This document shows, piece after piece, positions 9,301-17,297 of a DNA stretch of 36,508 nucleotides. The notes under the pieces are model-generated. The model was not told the DNA's origin, did not search any database, and was given only the letters and a program-made list of their open reading frames with translations. How positions within the stretch are numbered: position 1 is the first letter of the stretch; the number at the start of each line of letters is the position of its first letter. Position numbers and translations under genes: made by a program. This DNA is from Defluviitaleaceae bacterium (GTDB lineage: Bacteria; Bacillota; Clostridia; Lachnospirales; WQUN01): the NCBI GenBank assembly GCA_009786975.1, contig WRGX01000217.1, positions 1 to 36,508 on the forward strand, in the 5' to 3' direction.

Positions 9301-10372
9301 TATCATCCCGCAGGAATCGGCGGGTCCCGATGTTTTGGGTGAATGCCTCGCGGAAAGTTTGCAAAAATTTGAACGCACCGTGCGCGATGAGAAAAAATTC
9401 AAGTTCACGCCCGAGCTTATGCCCTACGGAAAGGTTTTGGTTGTTGACGACCTTGAGCAGAATTTATATGTAACTAAAGGGCTTTTGGCGTTTTATGAGC
9501 TGGAGGTCGAGACATGTATTTCGGGCGTCGAGGCCGTTAAAAAAATCGAGGAAGGCAACACGTACGACTTGATTTTGATGGACTATATGATGCCCGTAAT
9601 GAACGGAACCGACGCCATGCGAAAAATTCGCGATACGGGTTACGAAAAGTCCATCGTTGTGCTTACGGCGAACGCGATGATTGGAGTGGCGGAAAAATTC
9701 ATGGAGGACGGCTTTGACGGCTTCATTTCAAAGCCGATAAACACGACGCATTTGAATACGATTTTGATAAAGCATATTCGCGACAAGCAGTCGCCCGGGG
9801 TGCTTCTTACGACCGCCGCCGCTGTTGCGTCGGCAAAGACCGCGAGTATCGACAATTTTCAAAACAACGAGTCCATTTTGAAAAAGCTGCGCGAGCTTTT
9901 TGTCAAACGGCACAAAGACGCGCCCGCAGAAATTCGCGCCGCAATCGACACAGGCGACCTGTTTTCCGCCAACCTTCAAATCCATTCCCTTAAAAGCGCG
10001 GCGGGGCTTATTCACGAAAAATCGCTTTTGCAGGCGGCGCAGGATTGTGAAGATATTTTAAGCGCGGGCGCAATGCCTTCGGAGGGCGCGCTTGCGACGC
10101 TTTTTGGAGAATTTGAGAGCGTTTACGCCGAGCTTGCCGACGCGGCGGCTTCGGTTGGCGCGTCGGACGAAGAAAAAAAGGACGTGCAGGACGTCCTTGA
10201 TTTACTTGATGAATTAGAACCGCTTTTGGTGGAGCAGAACGTGGAGTCCGGCACGATTGTTGCCGGGCTGAAAGGTTTCCCGCAAGCCGCTATTTTAGTC
10301 GCGCAGGTTGAAAATTATGAGTATTCCGCCGCAATTAAGAGCATGGAGACGTTGCGGTTTATTTTGGGGTAG
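6347..10372 (+). CDS. Hybrid sensor histidine kinase: dCache-3xPAS-HisKA-HATPase-REC-HPt
   Basis: A 1341-residue membrane phosphorelay protein. Transmembrane helices at about 20-39 and 328-350 enclose an extracellular double-Cache-like sensor. Three PAS-like domains follow (about 378-500, 503-620, 627-745), then HisKA with MSHEIRTP (phospho-accepting His776), the ATPase with [16 protein letters not shown] and GTGLGMSIV, a receiver domain ([20 protein letters not shown] with Asp1079, ISKP) and an HPt domain (IHSLKSAAG, His1213). About 90 further residues form an uncharacterised helical tail. PAS1 and PAS2 share the FQP.G.PS.E and DEGY...EWMH.TL pattern and look like a tandem duplication. The GTG at 6347 follows GGAG by 5 bp and overlaps the guaA stop; GTG 6341 is an alternative. 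No dedicated DNA-binding partner is adjacent. The ligand is unknown. Confidence 0.93.
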   Translation: MSTPIVVKKNAPRFILRAQVLYFVVTAVLIIAILAVGARISGDIAEEAAYRMARQNAIEVASNFQVYMNPHMRMMQQMSHSTAIARWLSDDPYDPSYPWAKSAAFNEIMGHAQTWPEARYMFTFADTLRSYNFFTHLESVDDFTHWGYLEGTGGTGNWFYNTLAAEPSFITNIQRDQPDAYGNFDLLIWSNHRIYYEGRLVGVFTLGSSFDDIFNAAFGGIVDDNKRAYILDRNGLVRLDSSGQLELFVDGVPIFPAVPEADQNPELAATIAAHLHELNGGLFPLGTFTQEAVRLERGGFAYAAISPIVGTDWSVMVLSARVPGMNPQYYFLIAASIVFLLASAIGANWLIRRFVLIPLQEMERQKAIERQEREARDMMTQLLDEAPIFIEYLDENFNPTHCNKSTAELFGLDDPSEFITKYDELSPEFQPGGRPSKEMAAELLRKAMDEGYLRFEWMHQTLSGEPLPVDTTVIRIEHNGKPMLIGYNHDLRAIKEATYDAEELNRLFFEASPIIMNIWDDEHNLLSTTPQSAKMFGCSSEEEYIANFFETSPKFQPDGSPSDEAAMTLLKQAFDEGYVQLEWMHRTLDDGQPMPVEVTMVRFSRKGKFYVAAYTVDLRPVKAAMDERVRLMFDATPLIIEFWSRDFMPLDCNKTALEYLGLSSTDAYMSVMGDHYKQTHPGMPVFYEYLSEVVKSGTCRFEFIDYKLSGEERVMDIYAVSMKINGEDVIVTYSRDITREREIELEIKQAEAERKRIDIAEESNRAKTAFLARMSHEIRTPISAVLGISEIELQSPHLLPRVEESFAKINDSAQMLTNMVNDILDLSKIEAGKLEIIVEEYETEYLISDASHMHLTHLGEKDIEFKMFVDENLPTHLIGDQMRIGQILNNLLSNAIKYTERGSVELAFQYGQDETLILSVSDTGFGMTQEQLDELHHDYSRFHEHENRFISGTGLGMSIVNSLVQMMYAEIDIESEPGVGTKVVVIIPQESAGPDVLGECLAESLQKFERTVRDEKKFKFTPELMPYGKVLVVDDLEQNLYVTKGLLAFYELEVETCISGVEAVKKIEEGNTYDLILMDYMMPVMNGTDAMRKIRDTGYEKSIVVLTANAMIGVAEKFMEDGFDGFISKPINTTHLNTILIKHIRDKQSPGVLLTTAAAVASAKTASIDNFQNNESILKKLRELFVKRHKDAPAEIRAAIDTGDLFSANLQIHSLKSAAGLIHEKSLLQAAQDCEDILSAGAMPSEGALATLFGEFESVYAELADAAASVGASDEEKKDVQDVLDLLDELEPLLVEQNVESGTIVAGLKGFPQAAILVAQVENYEYSAAIKSMETLRFILG

Positions 10373-10381
10373 TTGCCGGTA

Positions 10382-11938
10382 TCAATGCTTAAAATGCCGC
10401 ATCCCCGTGAAAATCATGGCGATGCCGTGCGCGTCGCAGGCGGCGATGGAGTCGGCGTCCTTCAGGCTTCCGCCGGGTTGGATAATTACCTCGATGCCGG
10501 CTGATGCGGCGAGTTCGACGGTGTCGGGCATGGGGAAAAATGCGTCGGAGGCGAGAACCGCGCCTCGTGCGCGTTCGCCTGCGTCGCCTATTGCGATTTT
10601 TGCCGCGCCGACGCGATTTGTTTGGCCGGGGCCGATGCCGACGGTCATATCGTCGCGGGCGAGGAGTATTCCGTTGGATTTTATGTGCTTTACGCATGTC
10701 CACGCGAAACGGGCGGTTTTAAGCTCGGCTTCGGTGGGCTTTCTTTTTGTGGGAAAAGTTAAATTTGCGTCGTCGAAGCCGGCGGTATCGGCTTCTTGGA
10801 TTAGCAATCCGCCGGAAACGGCAGAAAATCGCTTCTGTAACCGGCTTCGAGAGAACGTGTCGCCCCCTGACTTTTGCTCCCGGTGTTGGTGCGCCAGGAG
10901 GCGCAGATTTTTTTTCTTCATTAAAAGAGCCAGCGCGTCGTCGGAATATGACGGCGCGATAATCACCTCGAGGAAGGTTTCGCACATTTTCGCGGCGGTG
11001 GCGGCGCAAACCTCACGGTTAAGCGCGATAATCCCGCCGAAAATCGAAACCGGGTCAGCCTCGAACGCGCGCGCATATGCATCGGCAATCGTCTCGCCGA
11101 TGCCCACGCCGCATGGGTTTTGATGCTTAACCGCAACGGCGGCGGGCATCGAAAACTCGCGAACGCACGCCAAAGCGGCGTCGGCGTCGGCGAGGTTGCA
11201 ATAGGAAAGCTCCTTGCCATGCAGTTTTTCTGCCGCGACAATCGACCCCGCAAAGCCAAGCGGCTCGGCATACAATGCCGCGCCTTGGTGCGGATTCTCG
11301 CCGTAACGAAGCGGCTGTTGCAATTCGTACGTAAGCGTCAATTTTTCCGGATACACTTCACTTTCATTTAGTGCGGTAAAATGCGCGGCAATAAGTGCGT
11401 CATAAGCGGCGGTGTGTCGAAATGCTTTTGCCGCCAATGCCTTTTTCGTCTCGCGGGAGATTTCGCCCGCCGCAAGCTCTGCCAAAACTTTTTCGTAATC
11501 CGACGGGTCAACGACAACCGCGACCGACGCCATATTTTTCGCGGCGGAACGAATCATCGACGGCCCGCCGATGTCGATATTTTCAATGGCTTCTTCCTCG
11601 GAAACATCCGGCTTCGAAACCGTTGATTTAAACGGATACAAATTCACCGCAACGATGTCAATCGTGTTAATCCCGTGCGCGGCAAGGGTTTCCATGTGCG
11701 CGGGATTATCGCGCACGGCCAAAAGCCCGCCGTGAATCGCGGGATGCAGGGTTTTTAGCCGCCCGTCCATAATTTCGGCAAAGCCCGTTACGTCGGAAAT
11801 ATTTATTGCGCCGACGCTTTTTAAATGCGCGAGCGTGCCTCCGGTTGAAACGATTTCGTACCCGTGCGCCGCCAAGCCTTTGGCGAACTCAAGCACGCCT
11901 GTTTTGTCGGAAACGCTGATTAATGCGCGTTTTTTCAT
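10382..11938 (-). CDS. purH: Bifunctional AICAR transformylase/IMP cyclohydrolase with repeat-derived loop
   Basis: A 518-residue enzyme for the last two steps of IMP synthesis. The cyclohydrolase domain starts with KRALISVSDKTG and STGGT and contains MDGRLKTLHP and IDIGGPSMIRSAAKN. The transformylase domain contains RYGENPHQ, the catalytic VKHQNPCG, SNGI and GIGPGQTNRV. The ATG at 11938 has AAGGAGG. Residues about 350-371 (HQHREQ to LQKRF), between the conserved NLRLL and AVSGGLL, are encoded by DNA (10826-10891) that matches the noncoding CGAAGCCGG repeat; the reading frame is kept and all catalytic motifs are present, so the enzyme should be functional. It is convergent with the hybrid kinase (9 bp between stops). 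The rest of the purine pathway is not in the window. Confidence 0.96.
   Translation of the reverse strand: MKKRALISVSDKTGVLEFAKGLAAHGYEIVSTGGTLAHLKSVGAINISDVTGFAEIMDGRLKTLHPAIHGGLLAVRDNPAHMETLAAHGINTIDIVAVNLYPFKSTVSKPDVSEEEAIENIDIGGPSMIRSAAKNMASVAVVVDPSDYEKVLAELAAGEISRETKKALAAKAFRHTAAYDALIAAHFTALNESEVYPEKLTLTYELQQPLRYGENPHQGAALYAEPLGFAGSIVAAEKLHGKELSYCNLADADAALACVREFSMPAAVAVKHQNPCGVGIGETIADAYARAFEADPVSIFGGIIALNREVCAATAAKMCETFLEVIIAPSYSDDALALLMKKKNLRLLAHQHREQKSGGDTFSRSRLQKRFSAVSGGLLIQEADTAGFDDANLTFPTKRKPTEAELKTARFAWTCVKHIKSNGILLARDDMTVGIGPGQTNRVGAAKIAIGDAGERARGAVLASDAFFPMPDTVELAASAGIEVIIQPGGSLKDADSIAACDAHGIAMIFTGMRHFKH
10826..10904 (-). repeat. CGAAGCCGG-family repeat, copy 3, in frame inside purH
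   Basis: On the purH coding strand the blocks are GCGCC-TCCT-GGCGC, ACACCGGGAGC, CGACACGTTCTCTCGAAGCCGG (20 of 22 bases shared with copy 1b) and GAAGCGATTTTC. They are in the same order and spacing as in copies 1b and 2, apart from one 6-base gap. The first hairpin arm overlaps codons for the conserved NLRLLA. The bases from 10891 down to 10826 encode residues 350-371. The identity is seen in the sequence; insertion history is inference. Confidence 0.75.
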
Positions 11939-11957
11939 GTAAAATCCTCCTTGTGTG

Positions 11958-11996
11958 AAAAGAGAGTCGGCGAGTGTCACTCGCCGACTCTCTTTT
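11958..11996. repeat. Dispersed hairpin copy 2, in the purH leader
   Basis: A perfect 19-bp stem is centred on base 11977 with the same AGTCGGCGAGTG core as 37-79. It lies between the putative purH promoter (12009-12037) and the purH ribosome binding site. It would therefore be the first structure in the purH mRNA and is followed on that strand by TTTT. It could act as an attenuator or mRNA-stabilising stem-loop rather than an end-of-gene terminator. Confidence 0.8.
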
Positions 11997-12008
11997 ATCC
12001 GTGGATTA

Positions 12009-12037
12009 ATTTTAATGCAGACAGGGGGGGATTGCAA
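12009..12037 (-). promoter_or_regulatory. Putative sigma-A promoter of purH
   Basis: On the minus strand, TTGCAA (12037-12032), a 17-bp spacer with seven C, and TAAAAT (12014-12009). The predicted start of transcription is near 12002, giving a 64-nt leader that contains the 11958-11996 hairpin. Confidence 0.5.
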
Positions 12038-12044
12038 TGATTTG

Positions 12045-12053
12045 TGATATAAT
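12045..12053 (+). promoter_or_regulatory. Putative extended -10 promoter of the GH67 operon
   Basis: TGATATAAT is a perfect extended -10 element. No good -35 box lies at the right distance (TTGCAA at 12032-12037 is only 10 bp upstream and serves the opposite strand), which suggests an activator-dependent or extended -10 promoter. It overlaps the purH promoter region, so the two divergent genes may influence each other. Confidence 0.45.
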
Positions 12054-12131
12054 CGCCACGATAAAAAGGCGTGCATTATTTCGTTGCCAAGCGGTTTAAA
12101 CCCGCAATATCACACAAAGGCGGTGGTTTTC

Positions 12132-14087
12132 ATGGGTAATTTCTCATATCGCGCATGGTTTCAGCCCGTGGGCGGTTTTTTTGCGGCGCGCGCTCTCGAA
12201 GCAGGGGGCAGCTTCTTTTTTGCGGAGGAGGAATGTGCGCGCGGTTTGCGGCTGTATGAACGGGAAGATTTGCAGGTTTCGTTTGCAATAAACGAGGCGT
12301 TGCCGTCGGAAGGGTTTGAAATTAAGGGCGCGGCGGGCGGTGTGAAAATCGAGGGCGGCTGTGAAAGCGGCTTGCTTTACGGCACGTACGCGCTGCTTTC
12401 GCGGATTGGGCGAGGGGAGGGGACTGTGGGCTGGTCATTTAGTCAAAAGCCTGCGGTTTCCATGCGCGTGCTGAATCATTGGGATAACGGCGACGGCTCG
12501 GTCGAGCGCGGTTATTCAGGCAATTCGCTTTTTTGGCGCGACGGAAAAATCGGGTACGATTTGCCGCGCCTTAGGGATTATGCGCGGCTTTTGGCAAGCG
12601 TCGGCATAAATCAAATTTCTGTGAATAATGTAAATGTGCGGCTTCTGACGGCGAAATTGCTTACCGATGAAGGCTTGGTCGATTTGGCTAAGGTTGCGGA
12701 GGTTTTTCGACCGTTTGGGATTCGTTTGATTATTGCGGTGCATTTTGATTCGCCGGTCTGGCTCGGCGGGCTTGAAACGTCGGACCCTGCGTGCGAAAAA
12801 GTTGCGACTTTTTGGCGTGAGACGGTGGCTCGTGTTTATAAAAAAATCCCCGATTTGGCGGGGTTTTTGGTAAAGGCAGACTCGGAATTTCAAAGCGGAC
12901 CCAACGCTTTCGGGCATACGCAGGACATCGGCGCGAACGTTATCGCGCGCGCGCTTGCGCCCCACGGCGGCACGCTGTATTGGCGTTGCTTCATTTATAA
13001 CTGTATGCAGGATTGGCGCGACACAAAAACCGACCGCCCCATGGCCGCGTATGACACGTTTTTTCCGTTGGACGGAAAGTTTGACGACAATGTAATTTTG
13101 CAGGTCAAGCACGGTCCGTCGGATTTTCAGGTGCGCGAACCGAATTCGCCGCTGCTTGGCGCGATGAAGCACACGCGCGAGGCGTTGGAATTTCAAATTT
13201 CGCAGGAGTACACGGGGCAACAAAAAGATTTGTATGCGTGGGCGGTGCAATGGGAGGAAATCTTGGATGCGCCGTTTGATGAAAACCGCGCGACGCGCGA
13301 GTTAATTGGGCGTGAAGTCAAGGCTGTTATTGCCGTTGCGAATACCGGCGACGATGAGAATTGGTGCGGGCATTTGCTTGCGCAAGCGAATTTATTCGCC
13401 TTTGGGCGGATGGCGTGGAATCCCGCGATTACGGCGCGCGAGGTCACGGAGGAGTGGGCGACCCTGACGTTTGGACGCTTTACCGCCGAGGCAGAATCCG
13501 GTTTTGAAAAAACGCTTGAAAATCCGGCAACGGTTTCGTCGGTTACAAAAATGATTTTGGATTCCCGTCATGTTTATGAAAAATACAACGCGCCGCTTGG
13601 AATTTGCTGGATGGTTTACGTGCATCATCACTACGGGCCCAGCCCCGACGGCTACGAGTACACGCCGTGGGGGACGTATCACCGTGCCGACCACGTCGCA
13701 ATCGGCGTTGACCGCACACGGAACGGCACGGGCTACACCGCGCAATATCAGCCATTCGTGCGCGATTTGTATGAAAATATCGACACATGTCCGCAGGAAT
13801 TGCTTTTATATTTCCACCGCCTTGCGTACGATTTCCGCCTGAAAGACGGGCGCACGCTGATTCAATACATTTACGACACACATTTCGAAGGCGTCGAAGG
13901 CGTTGAAAAATTTATCGCAACATGGGAGTCGCTAAAGCCCGATTTGCCCGCCGATGCATACGAATCCGTGCGGGAGCGTCTCGCGCAACAGCTTAAAAAC
14001 GCGCTGGAATGGCGAGACGTAATCAACTCGTATTTTTACCGCAAAAGCGGCATTGCTGACGAAAAAGGAAGGATGATTTACACATGA
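12132..14087 (+). CDS. aguA: GH67 alpha-glucuronidase
   Basis: A 651-residue family GH67 enzyme that removes 4-O-methyl-glucuronic acid from the non-reducing end of aldouronic acids derived from glucuronoxylan. Signatures are RVLNHWDN, the INQISVNNVN strand, KADSEFQSGP (Glu252, expected acid), FDDNVILQVKHGPSDFQVREP (Asp318/319) and ISQEYTGQ (Glu359), the acidic trio typical of the family. The C-terminal part has the WMVYVHHHYGP and YHRADHVAIGVDR segments. There is no signal peptide, so substrates must be imported. The ATG at 12132 follows AAAGGCGGTGG; a start 48 bp upstream adds residues unlike the family. It is slightly shorter than many members (about 680-730). The stop overlaps the next start (ATGA), so translation is coupled to the acetylesterase. 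Confidence 0.95.
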   Translation: MGNFSYRAWFQPVGGFFAARALEAGGSFFFAEEECARGLRLYEREDLQVSFAINEALPSEGFEIKGAAGGVKIEGGCESGLLYGTYALLSRIGRGEGTVGWSFSQKPAVSMRVLNHWDNGDGSVERGYSGNSLFWRDGKIGYDLPRLRDYARLLASVGINQISVNNVNVRLLTAKLLTDEGLVDLAKVAEVFRPFGIRLIIAVHFDSPVWLGGLETSDPACEKVATFWRETVARVYKKIPDLAGFLVKADSEFQSGPNAFGHTQDIGANVIARALAPHGGTLYWRCFIYNCMQDWRDTKTDRPMAAYDTFFPLDGKFDDNVILQVKHGPSDFQVREPNSPLLGAMKHTREALEFQISQEYTGQQKDLYAWAVQWEEILDAPFDENRATRELIGREVKAVIAVANTGDDENWCGHLLAQANLFAFGRMAWNPAITAREVTEEWATLTFGRFTAEAESGFEKTLENPATVSSVTKMILDSRHVYEKYNAPLGICWMVYVHHHYGPSPDGYEYTPWGTYHRADHVAIGVDRTRNGTGYTAQYQPFVRDLYENIDTCPQELLLYFHRLAYDFRLKDGRTLIQYIYDTHFEGVEGVEKFIATWESLKPDLPADAYESVRERLAQQLKNALEWRDVINSYFYRKSGIADEKGRMIYT

Positions 14088-15940
14088 TTACTTTACCTGC
14101 ATTTTTTGACGACGGAATGATTTTGGCGAAAAATTCGCATGTTTGGGGGTGGGCGTCGCCCGGGGCGAAAATTTCCGCCGAGTTTTTAGGTGAAAAATTT
14201 GAAACCCGAAGCGACGCCGACGGAAAATTTAGCTTCCTTTTTAATAGCGCGAATTTCGGCGGACCGTTCGAGCTTAAAATCGAAAATAAAATAATTAGCG
14301 ACGTGTATATCGGGCGCGTATGGTTTTGTGGGGGGCAGTCCAACATGGAAAGCCCGGTGTCGCGCTCGCGCATTGAATTGGGCGAATTTATCGGCGATGA
14401 CGAGCGAATTCGCGCATTCTTGGTCGAAAAAGAAATGAATTTTATCGAGCCGCAAAAAGACGTAAAAGGCAAATGGAACGTGGTGTCGGGTGAATTTTTG
14501 AACCATATGTATGCCGTGCCGTATTTTTTTGCGCGGAAATTGCTTGCCGAGCTCCCCGATGACGGCGTAAAAATCGGACTTGTCTGCGCGCCGGCGGGCG
14601 GCACGGCAATCGAAAGCTGGCTTCCCGAGGAAATTGTGCGCGAAAAATATCCGCATTACATCCCGGACCTTGAAGTCGTGCAGCAACCCGGCTTCGTCGA
14701 ACGCCAAACCGAGGACGCCGAAAGCGCGAAAAACGCGTGGATTTTGCAGCTTAATGAAAAAGATGCCGGTCTCAAAGAAAAATGGTTTGAGAAAAATTTT
14801 GACGATTCCGACTGGGAAACCCGTCCGCTTTTGGACAATTCAAATTTCCCCGCGCACGGCTCCGTATGGTTTCGCAAAAAAATTATGTTGCCCGTTTCGG
14901 CTGGTGACACGAACATCAACGATTCTGACATCTTAAATTTCGGACGCGTCGAGGACTCCGTAACCGTGTATATAAACGGCGTGGAGGTAGCTCATATCCC
15001 GTATCAATATCCGCCATGCACCGGAATGCTGCCGAAAAATTTACTCGTATCGGGTGAAAATACGATTGCCGTACGTGTGGTTGGCGAATGCTTGAGTCCG
15101 CTTATTGTACCCGGCAAGGATTATTTTTTACAAATATCGGGCGAGCGCATCCCCCTCGCGGATAACGACTGGAAGTACCGCGAAGGCGCGGAAATGGCGG
15201 CTTGTCCGCCGGGCGTGTGGTTTTATTCCCGCCCCTGCGGCGTGTATAATTACCTGCTTGCGCCGCTTTTGGGGCTTTCCGTCGAGGGCGCGATTTGGTA
15301 CCAAGGCGAATCCAACACGTACGCGCCCGAAAGATACGAGGTGATGTTCGACGAATTTGTAAAATTTTTCAGAAAAAATTTCGGCGCGGGCGGTCGCGGA
15401 GACAAAAATTTACCATTCATTTTCACCCAACTCGCAAATTTCATCGACCCGCAAGGCGACGGCGAAAACTGGGCAGAACTGCGTGAACAGCAACGCCGAT
15501 GCCTGAAAATCCCCCAAACCGCAATGGCGGTTGCAATCGACTGCGGCGAGTACAATGACCTCCACCCCTACGACAAAAAAACCGTCGGCGAACGTCTTGC
15601 CTTGCACGCGCTTCGTATGGTATACAATAAGAAGGTAATTTCCGATGGTCCGAACGTTTCAAAAATTTCCTATGAAAACGGGCGCGAAAACGGCAAAATA
15701 AAAATATTTTTCGAAAACGCCCGGGGCCTATGGACAAAAAACGGACGACCCCAACTGGAGATTTTTGATAAAAACGGCGGGGTCCGTATGGTTTTCGCGG
15801 AAATAAAAGGCAACGCGCTTGTTGCCTCTTGTGAAAACAAGCCCGTAAAAGTTCGTTACGGATTTTCGGATTGCCCCGCTACAACCCTTTATAATGCGGC
15901 GTTTTTGCCCGCCTCTCCATTCGTAATTGAGGAAATTTGA
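14084..15940 (+). CDS. SGNH/SASA-family acetylesterase with inserted beta-sandwich (CE20-like)
   Basis: A 618-residue esterase of the sialate-O-acetylesterase-like (SASA) family. The nucleophile lies in WFCGGQSNMES (Ser86), the WYQGESNTYAPERY block lies near residue 405, and the Asp-His pair is in DLHPYDKKTVGERLA (Asp492, His494). The SGNH fold is interrupted at about 220-370 by a jelly-roll region (WFEKNFDDSDWETRPL to VWFRKKI and VEDSVTVYINGVEV). This resembles the sugar-binding insert of glycosidases and matches the architecture of family CE20 xyloglucan/xylooligosaccharide acetylesterases. Next to GH67, removal of acetyl groups from xylo-oligosaccharides is likely; sialate deacetylation is less likely because no sialic acid genes are present. 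No signal peptide is visible. It overlaps the GH67 stop by 4 bp. Confidence 0.9.
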   Translation: MITLPAFFDDGMILAKNSHVWGWASPGAKISAEFLGEKFETRSDADGKFSFLFNSANFGGPFELKIENKIISDVYIGRVWFCGGQSNMESPVSRSRIELGEFIGDDERIRAFLVEKEMNFIEPQKDVKGKWNVVSGEFLNHMYAVPYFFARKLLAELPDDGVKIGLVCAPAGGTAIESWLPEEIVREKYPHYIPDLEVVQQPGFVERQTEDAESAKNAWILQLNEKDAGLKEKWFEKNFDDSDWETRPLLDNSNFPAHGSVWFRKKIMLPVSAGDTNINDSDILNFGRVEDSVTVYINGVEVAHIPYQYPPCTGMLPKNLLVSGENTIAVRVVGECLSPLIVPGKDYFLQISGERIPLADNDWKYREGAEMAACPPGVWFYSRPCGVYNYLLAPLLGLSVEGAIWYQGESNTYAPERYEVMFDEFVKFFRKNFGAGGRGDKNLPFIFTQLANFIDPQGDGENWAELREQQRRCLKIPQTAMAVAIDCGEYNDLHPYDKKTVGERLALHALRMVYNKKVISDGPNVSKISYENGRENGKIKIFFENARGLWTKNGRPQLEIFDKNGGVRMVFAEIKGNALVASCENKPVKVRYGFSDCPATTLYNAAFLPASPFVIEEI

Positions 15941-15958
15941 GGGAAATTGCTAAAAACG

Positions 15959-15987
15959 TTGCAAAAATTAAAACTTTGATTTATAAT
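15959..15987 (+). promoter_or_regulatory. Putative sigma-A promoter P1 of the flagellar operon
   Basis: TTGCAA (15959-15964), a 17-bp AT-rich spacer and TATAAT (15982-15987). It is the better of two candidate promoters before flgB and starts just after the acetylesterase stop. No sigma-28 (TAAA-N15-GCCGATAA) element is seen, so this early operon seems to be read by the housekeeping sigma factor. Confidence 0.55.
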
Positions 15988-16038
15988 CGTTCCACGCTCA
16001 ATTTTTCACAAAATGTTTTGGAGCGAAAAAATTTAACA

Positions 16039-16066
16039 TTGACATCGACCTGTATATTTTGATAAC
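16039..16066 (+). promoter_or_regulatory. Putative sigma-A promoter P2 of the flagellar operon
   Basis: A perfect TTGACA (16039-16044) is followed after 16 bp by GATAAC (16061-16066), or after 18 bp by TAACAT. The flgB start is about 30 bp downstream, so the leader would be short. Confidence 0.45.
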
Positions 16067-16100
16067 ATGCGGGGGATAAACAGCGGGGGTGTATTTTCCT

Positions 16101-16478
16101 ATGCTAAGCCAATCAATTCATCAACAGAATTCGGTACTGGGCGCGGCTCTCCAAGGGCAGAACGCGCGTGTCGATGCGATTATGAACAATATAGCTAACG
16201 CCGAGACGCCGCGATTCACGGCACGCAGGGTGGAATTTGAGTCCGCTTTAAGCGATGCTGTTGACAACTGGCGTTCTACCGGCGTTTTAAATTTATCCCG
16301 CGCCCGACCGGTAACGCAATTTCAAGAGCCCGGCGCGCGCTTCCGTATTGACGGAAATAACGTGGACATCGAGCGCGAAATGGTCGCGCTTTACACGCAA
16401 CTTGTGCGCTCCGACGTTATGATAAATAACGTTTTGGCAAATTCGCGCATGTTAAATACCGTTCTACAGGGGAGGTAA
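16101..16478 (+). CDS. flgB: Flagellar basal-body rod protein FlgB
   Basis: A 125-residue proximal rod protein, first gene of the flagellar run. The N-terminal helix leads to IMNNIANAETPRF, the family motif NNIAN..TP, and the C-terminal half has NNVDIEREMVALYTQLVRSDVMIN, which packs in the rod. The length is normal. The ATG at 16101 gives 28 residues before the motif, as in other FlgB proteins. A GTG at 16089 is an alternative that adds four residues; the GGGGG before it could serve either start. flgC follows after 4 bp. Confidence 0.95.
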   Translation: MLSQSIHQQNSVLGAALQGQNARVDAIMNNIANAETPRFTARRVEFESALSDAVDNWRSTGVLNLSRARPVTQFQEPGARFRIDGNNVDIEREMVALYTQLVRSDVMINNVLANSRMLNTVLQGR

Positions 16479-16482
16479 TTAG

Positions 16483-16947
16483 ATGGCTTTCTTTAACACA
16501 ATGAACATTGCGGCGTCCGGACTTACCGCACAACGCCTGCGCATGGACACAATCGCCGAAAACATCGCCAACGTGAACACAACCCGCACGGCGAACGGCG
16601 GTCCCTACATGCGCAAAACCGTACTTTTCGAAGAAATACGGGACGACAACCTCTTCACTCAATCCTTTAACAATATATTCGGCGGACGGGCGAGTGTTCC
16701 TGCGCCGCAGGGGATGGGTGTCCGCGTGACCGGAATCGTCGAGGACGCAACCCCCGGGCTTCTTACCTACGACCCGACGCATCCCGACGCCGACGAATAC
16801 GGCTACGTAAGGATGCCGAACGTAAACATTGTAACTGAAATGGTAAACATGATTGCCGCCTCGCGTTCATACGAAGCAAATATTACGGCAATGACCGCCG
16901 CGCGTACGCTTACAAATCGCACGCTTGAAATCGGTCAAGGGAGGTAA
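16483..16947 (+). CDS. flgC: Flagellar basal-body rod protein FlgC
   Basis: A 154-residue proximal rod protein. N-terminal FNTMNIAASGLTAQRLRMDTIAENIANVNT is the rod/hook family signature and C-terminal VNIVTEMVNMIAASRSYEANITAM is typical for FlgC. GGGGAGGTAA precedes the ATG. It sits between flgB and fliE, as in most Firmicutes flagellar operons. Confidence 0.97.
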   Translation: MAFFNTMNIAASGLTAQRLRMDTIAENIANVNTTRTANGGPYMRKTVLFEEIRDDNLFTQSFNNIFGGRASVPAPQGMGVRVTGIVEDATPGLLTYDPTHPDADEYGYVRMPNVNIVTEMVNMIAASRSYEANITAMTAARTLTNRTLEIGQGR

Positions 16948-16953
16948 TGAATA

Positions 16954-17286
16954 ATGTCACCGATAACCGCATTGGTTAACACAAACCCGGCAATGGCTCC
17001 CATTCAAGCCTTCCCGGAAAACTTACAGATTATAACAATGCCGCAAGAAGAATCGCCGACACCGTTTGCTTCCTTCTTCAATGCCGCTCTTGGCGTGATA
17101 AACGATACAAACTTGATAGTCGGGGAATTCGAGCAAGCGCAGCTTGACTTTGCAACCGGACGTCTCGATGACATATTGGCGGTTCAAATGGCGCAAGACC
17201 GCGCAAACAATGCAATAAATTTTACATCGCAAATTACAAGCAGAATCATTGAATCCTACCGCGAAATCATGCGTATGCAAATTTAA
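16954..17286 (+). CDS. fliE: Flagellar hook-basal body protein FliE
   Basis: A 110-residue adaptor joining the MS ring to the proximal rod. The conserved C-terminal half (ATGRLDDILAVQMAQDRANNAINFTSQITSRIIESYREIMRMQI) is clear, while the first 45 residues are variable, as usual. GGGAGGTAATG lies upstream, 6 bp after flgC. Confidence 0.95.
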   Translation: MSPITALVNTNPAMAPIQAFPENLQIITMPQEESPTPFASFFNAALGVINDTNLIVGEFEQAQLDFATGRLDDILAVQMAQDRANNAINFTSQITSRIIESYREIMRMQI

Positions 17287-17297
17287 CGAGGTGACTT

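Noticed and set aside
10773-10800. CGAAGCCGG next to GGCTTC in the purH gene
   Set aside because: This codes for the ordinary EADTAGFDD segment and lacks the other blocks of the repeat.
10308-11123. 271-codon plus-strand frame opposite purH
   Set aside because: Entirely antisense to well conserved purH domains; low-complexity, basic and serine-rich.
12032-12053. TTGCAA plus TATAAT as a complete promoter for the GH67 operon
   Set aside because: The boxes are only 10 bp apart; TTGCAA fits the opposite-strand purH promoter with a 17-bp spacer.
12187-12215. CTCTCGAAGC in the GH67 gene as a further copy of the repeat
   Set aside because: Only 10 bases match and none of the neighbouring blocks are present, so a chance match.
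15941-16100. Sigma-28 (flagellar class) promoter before flgB
   Set aside because: No TAAA-N15-GCCGATAA-like pair is present; the two candidates fit the housekeeping sigma factor.
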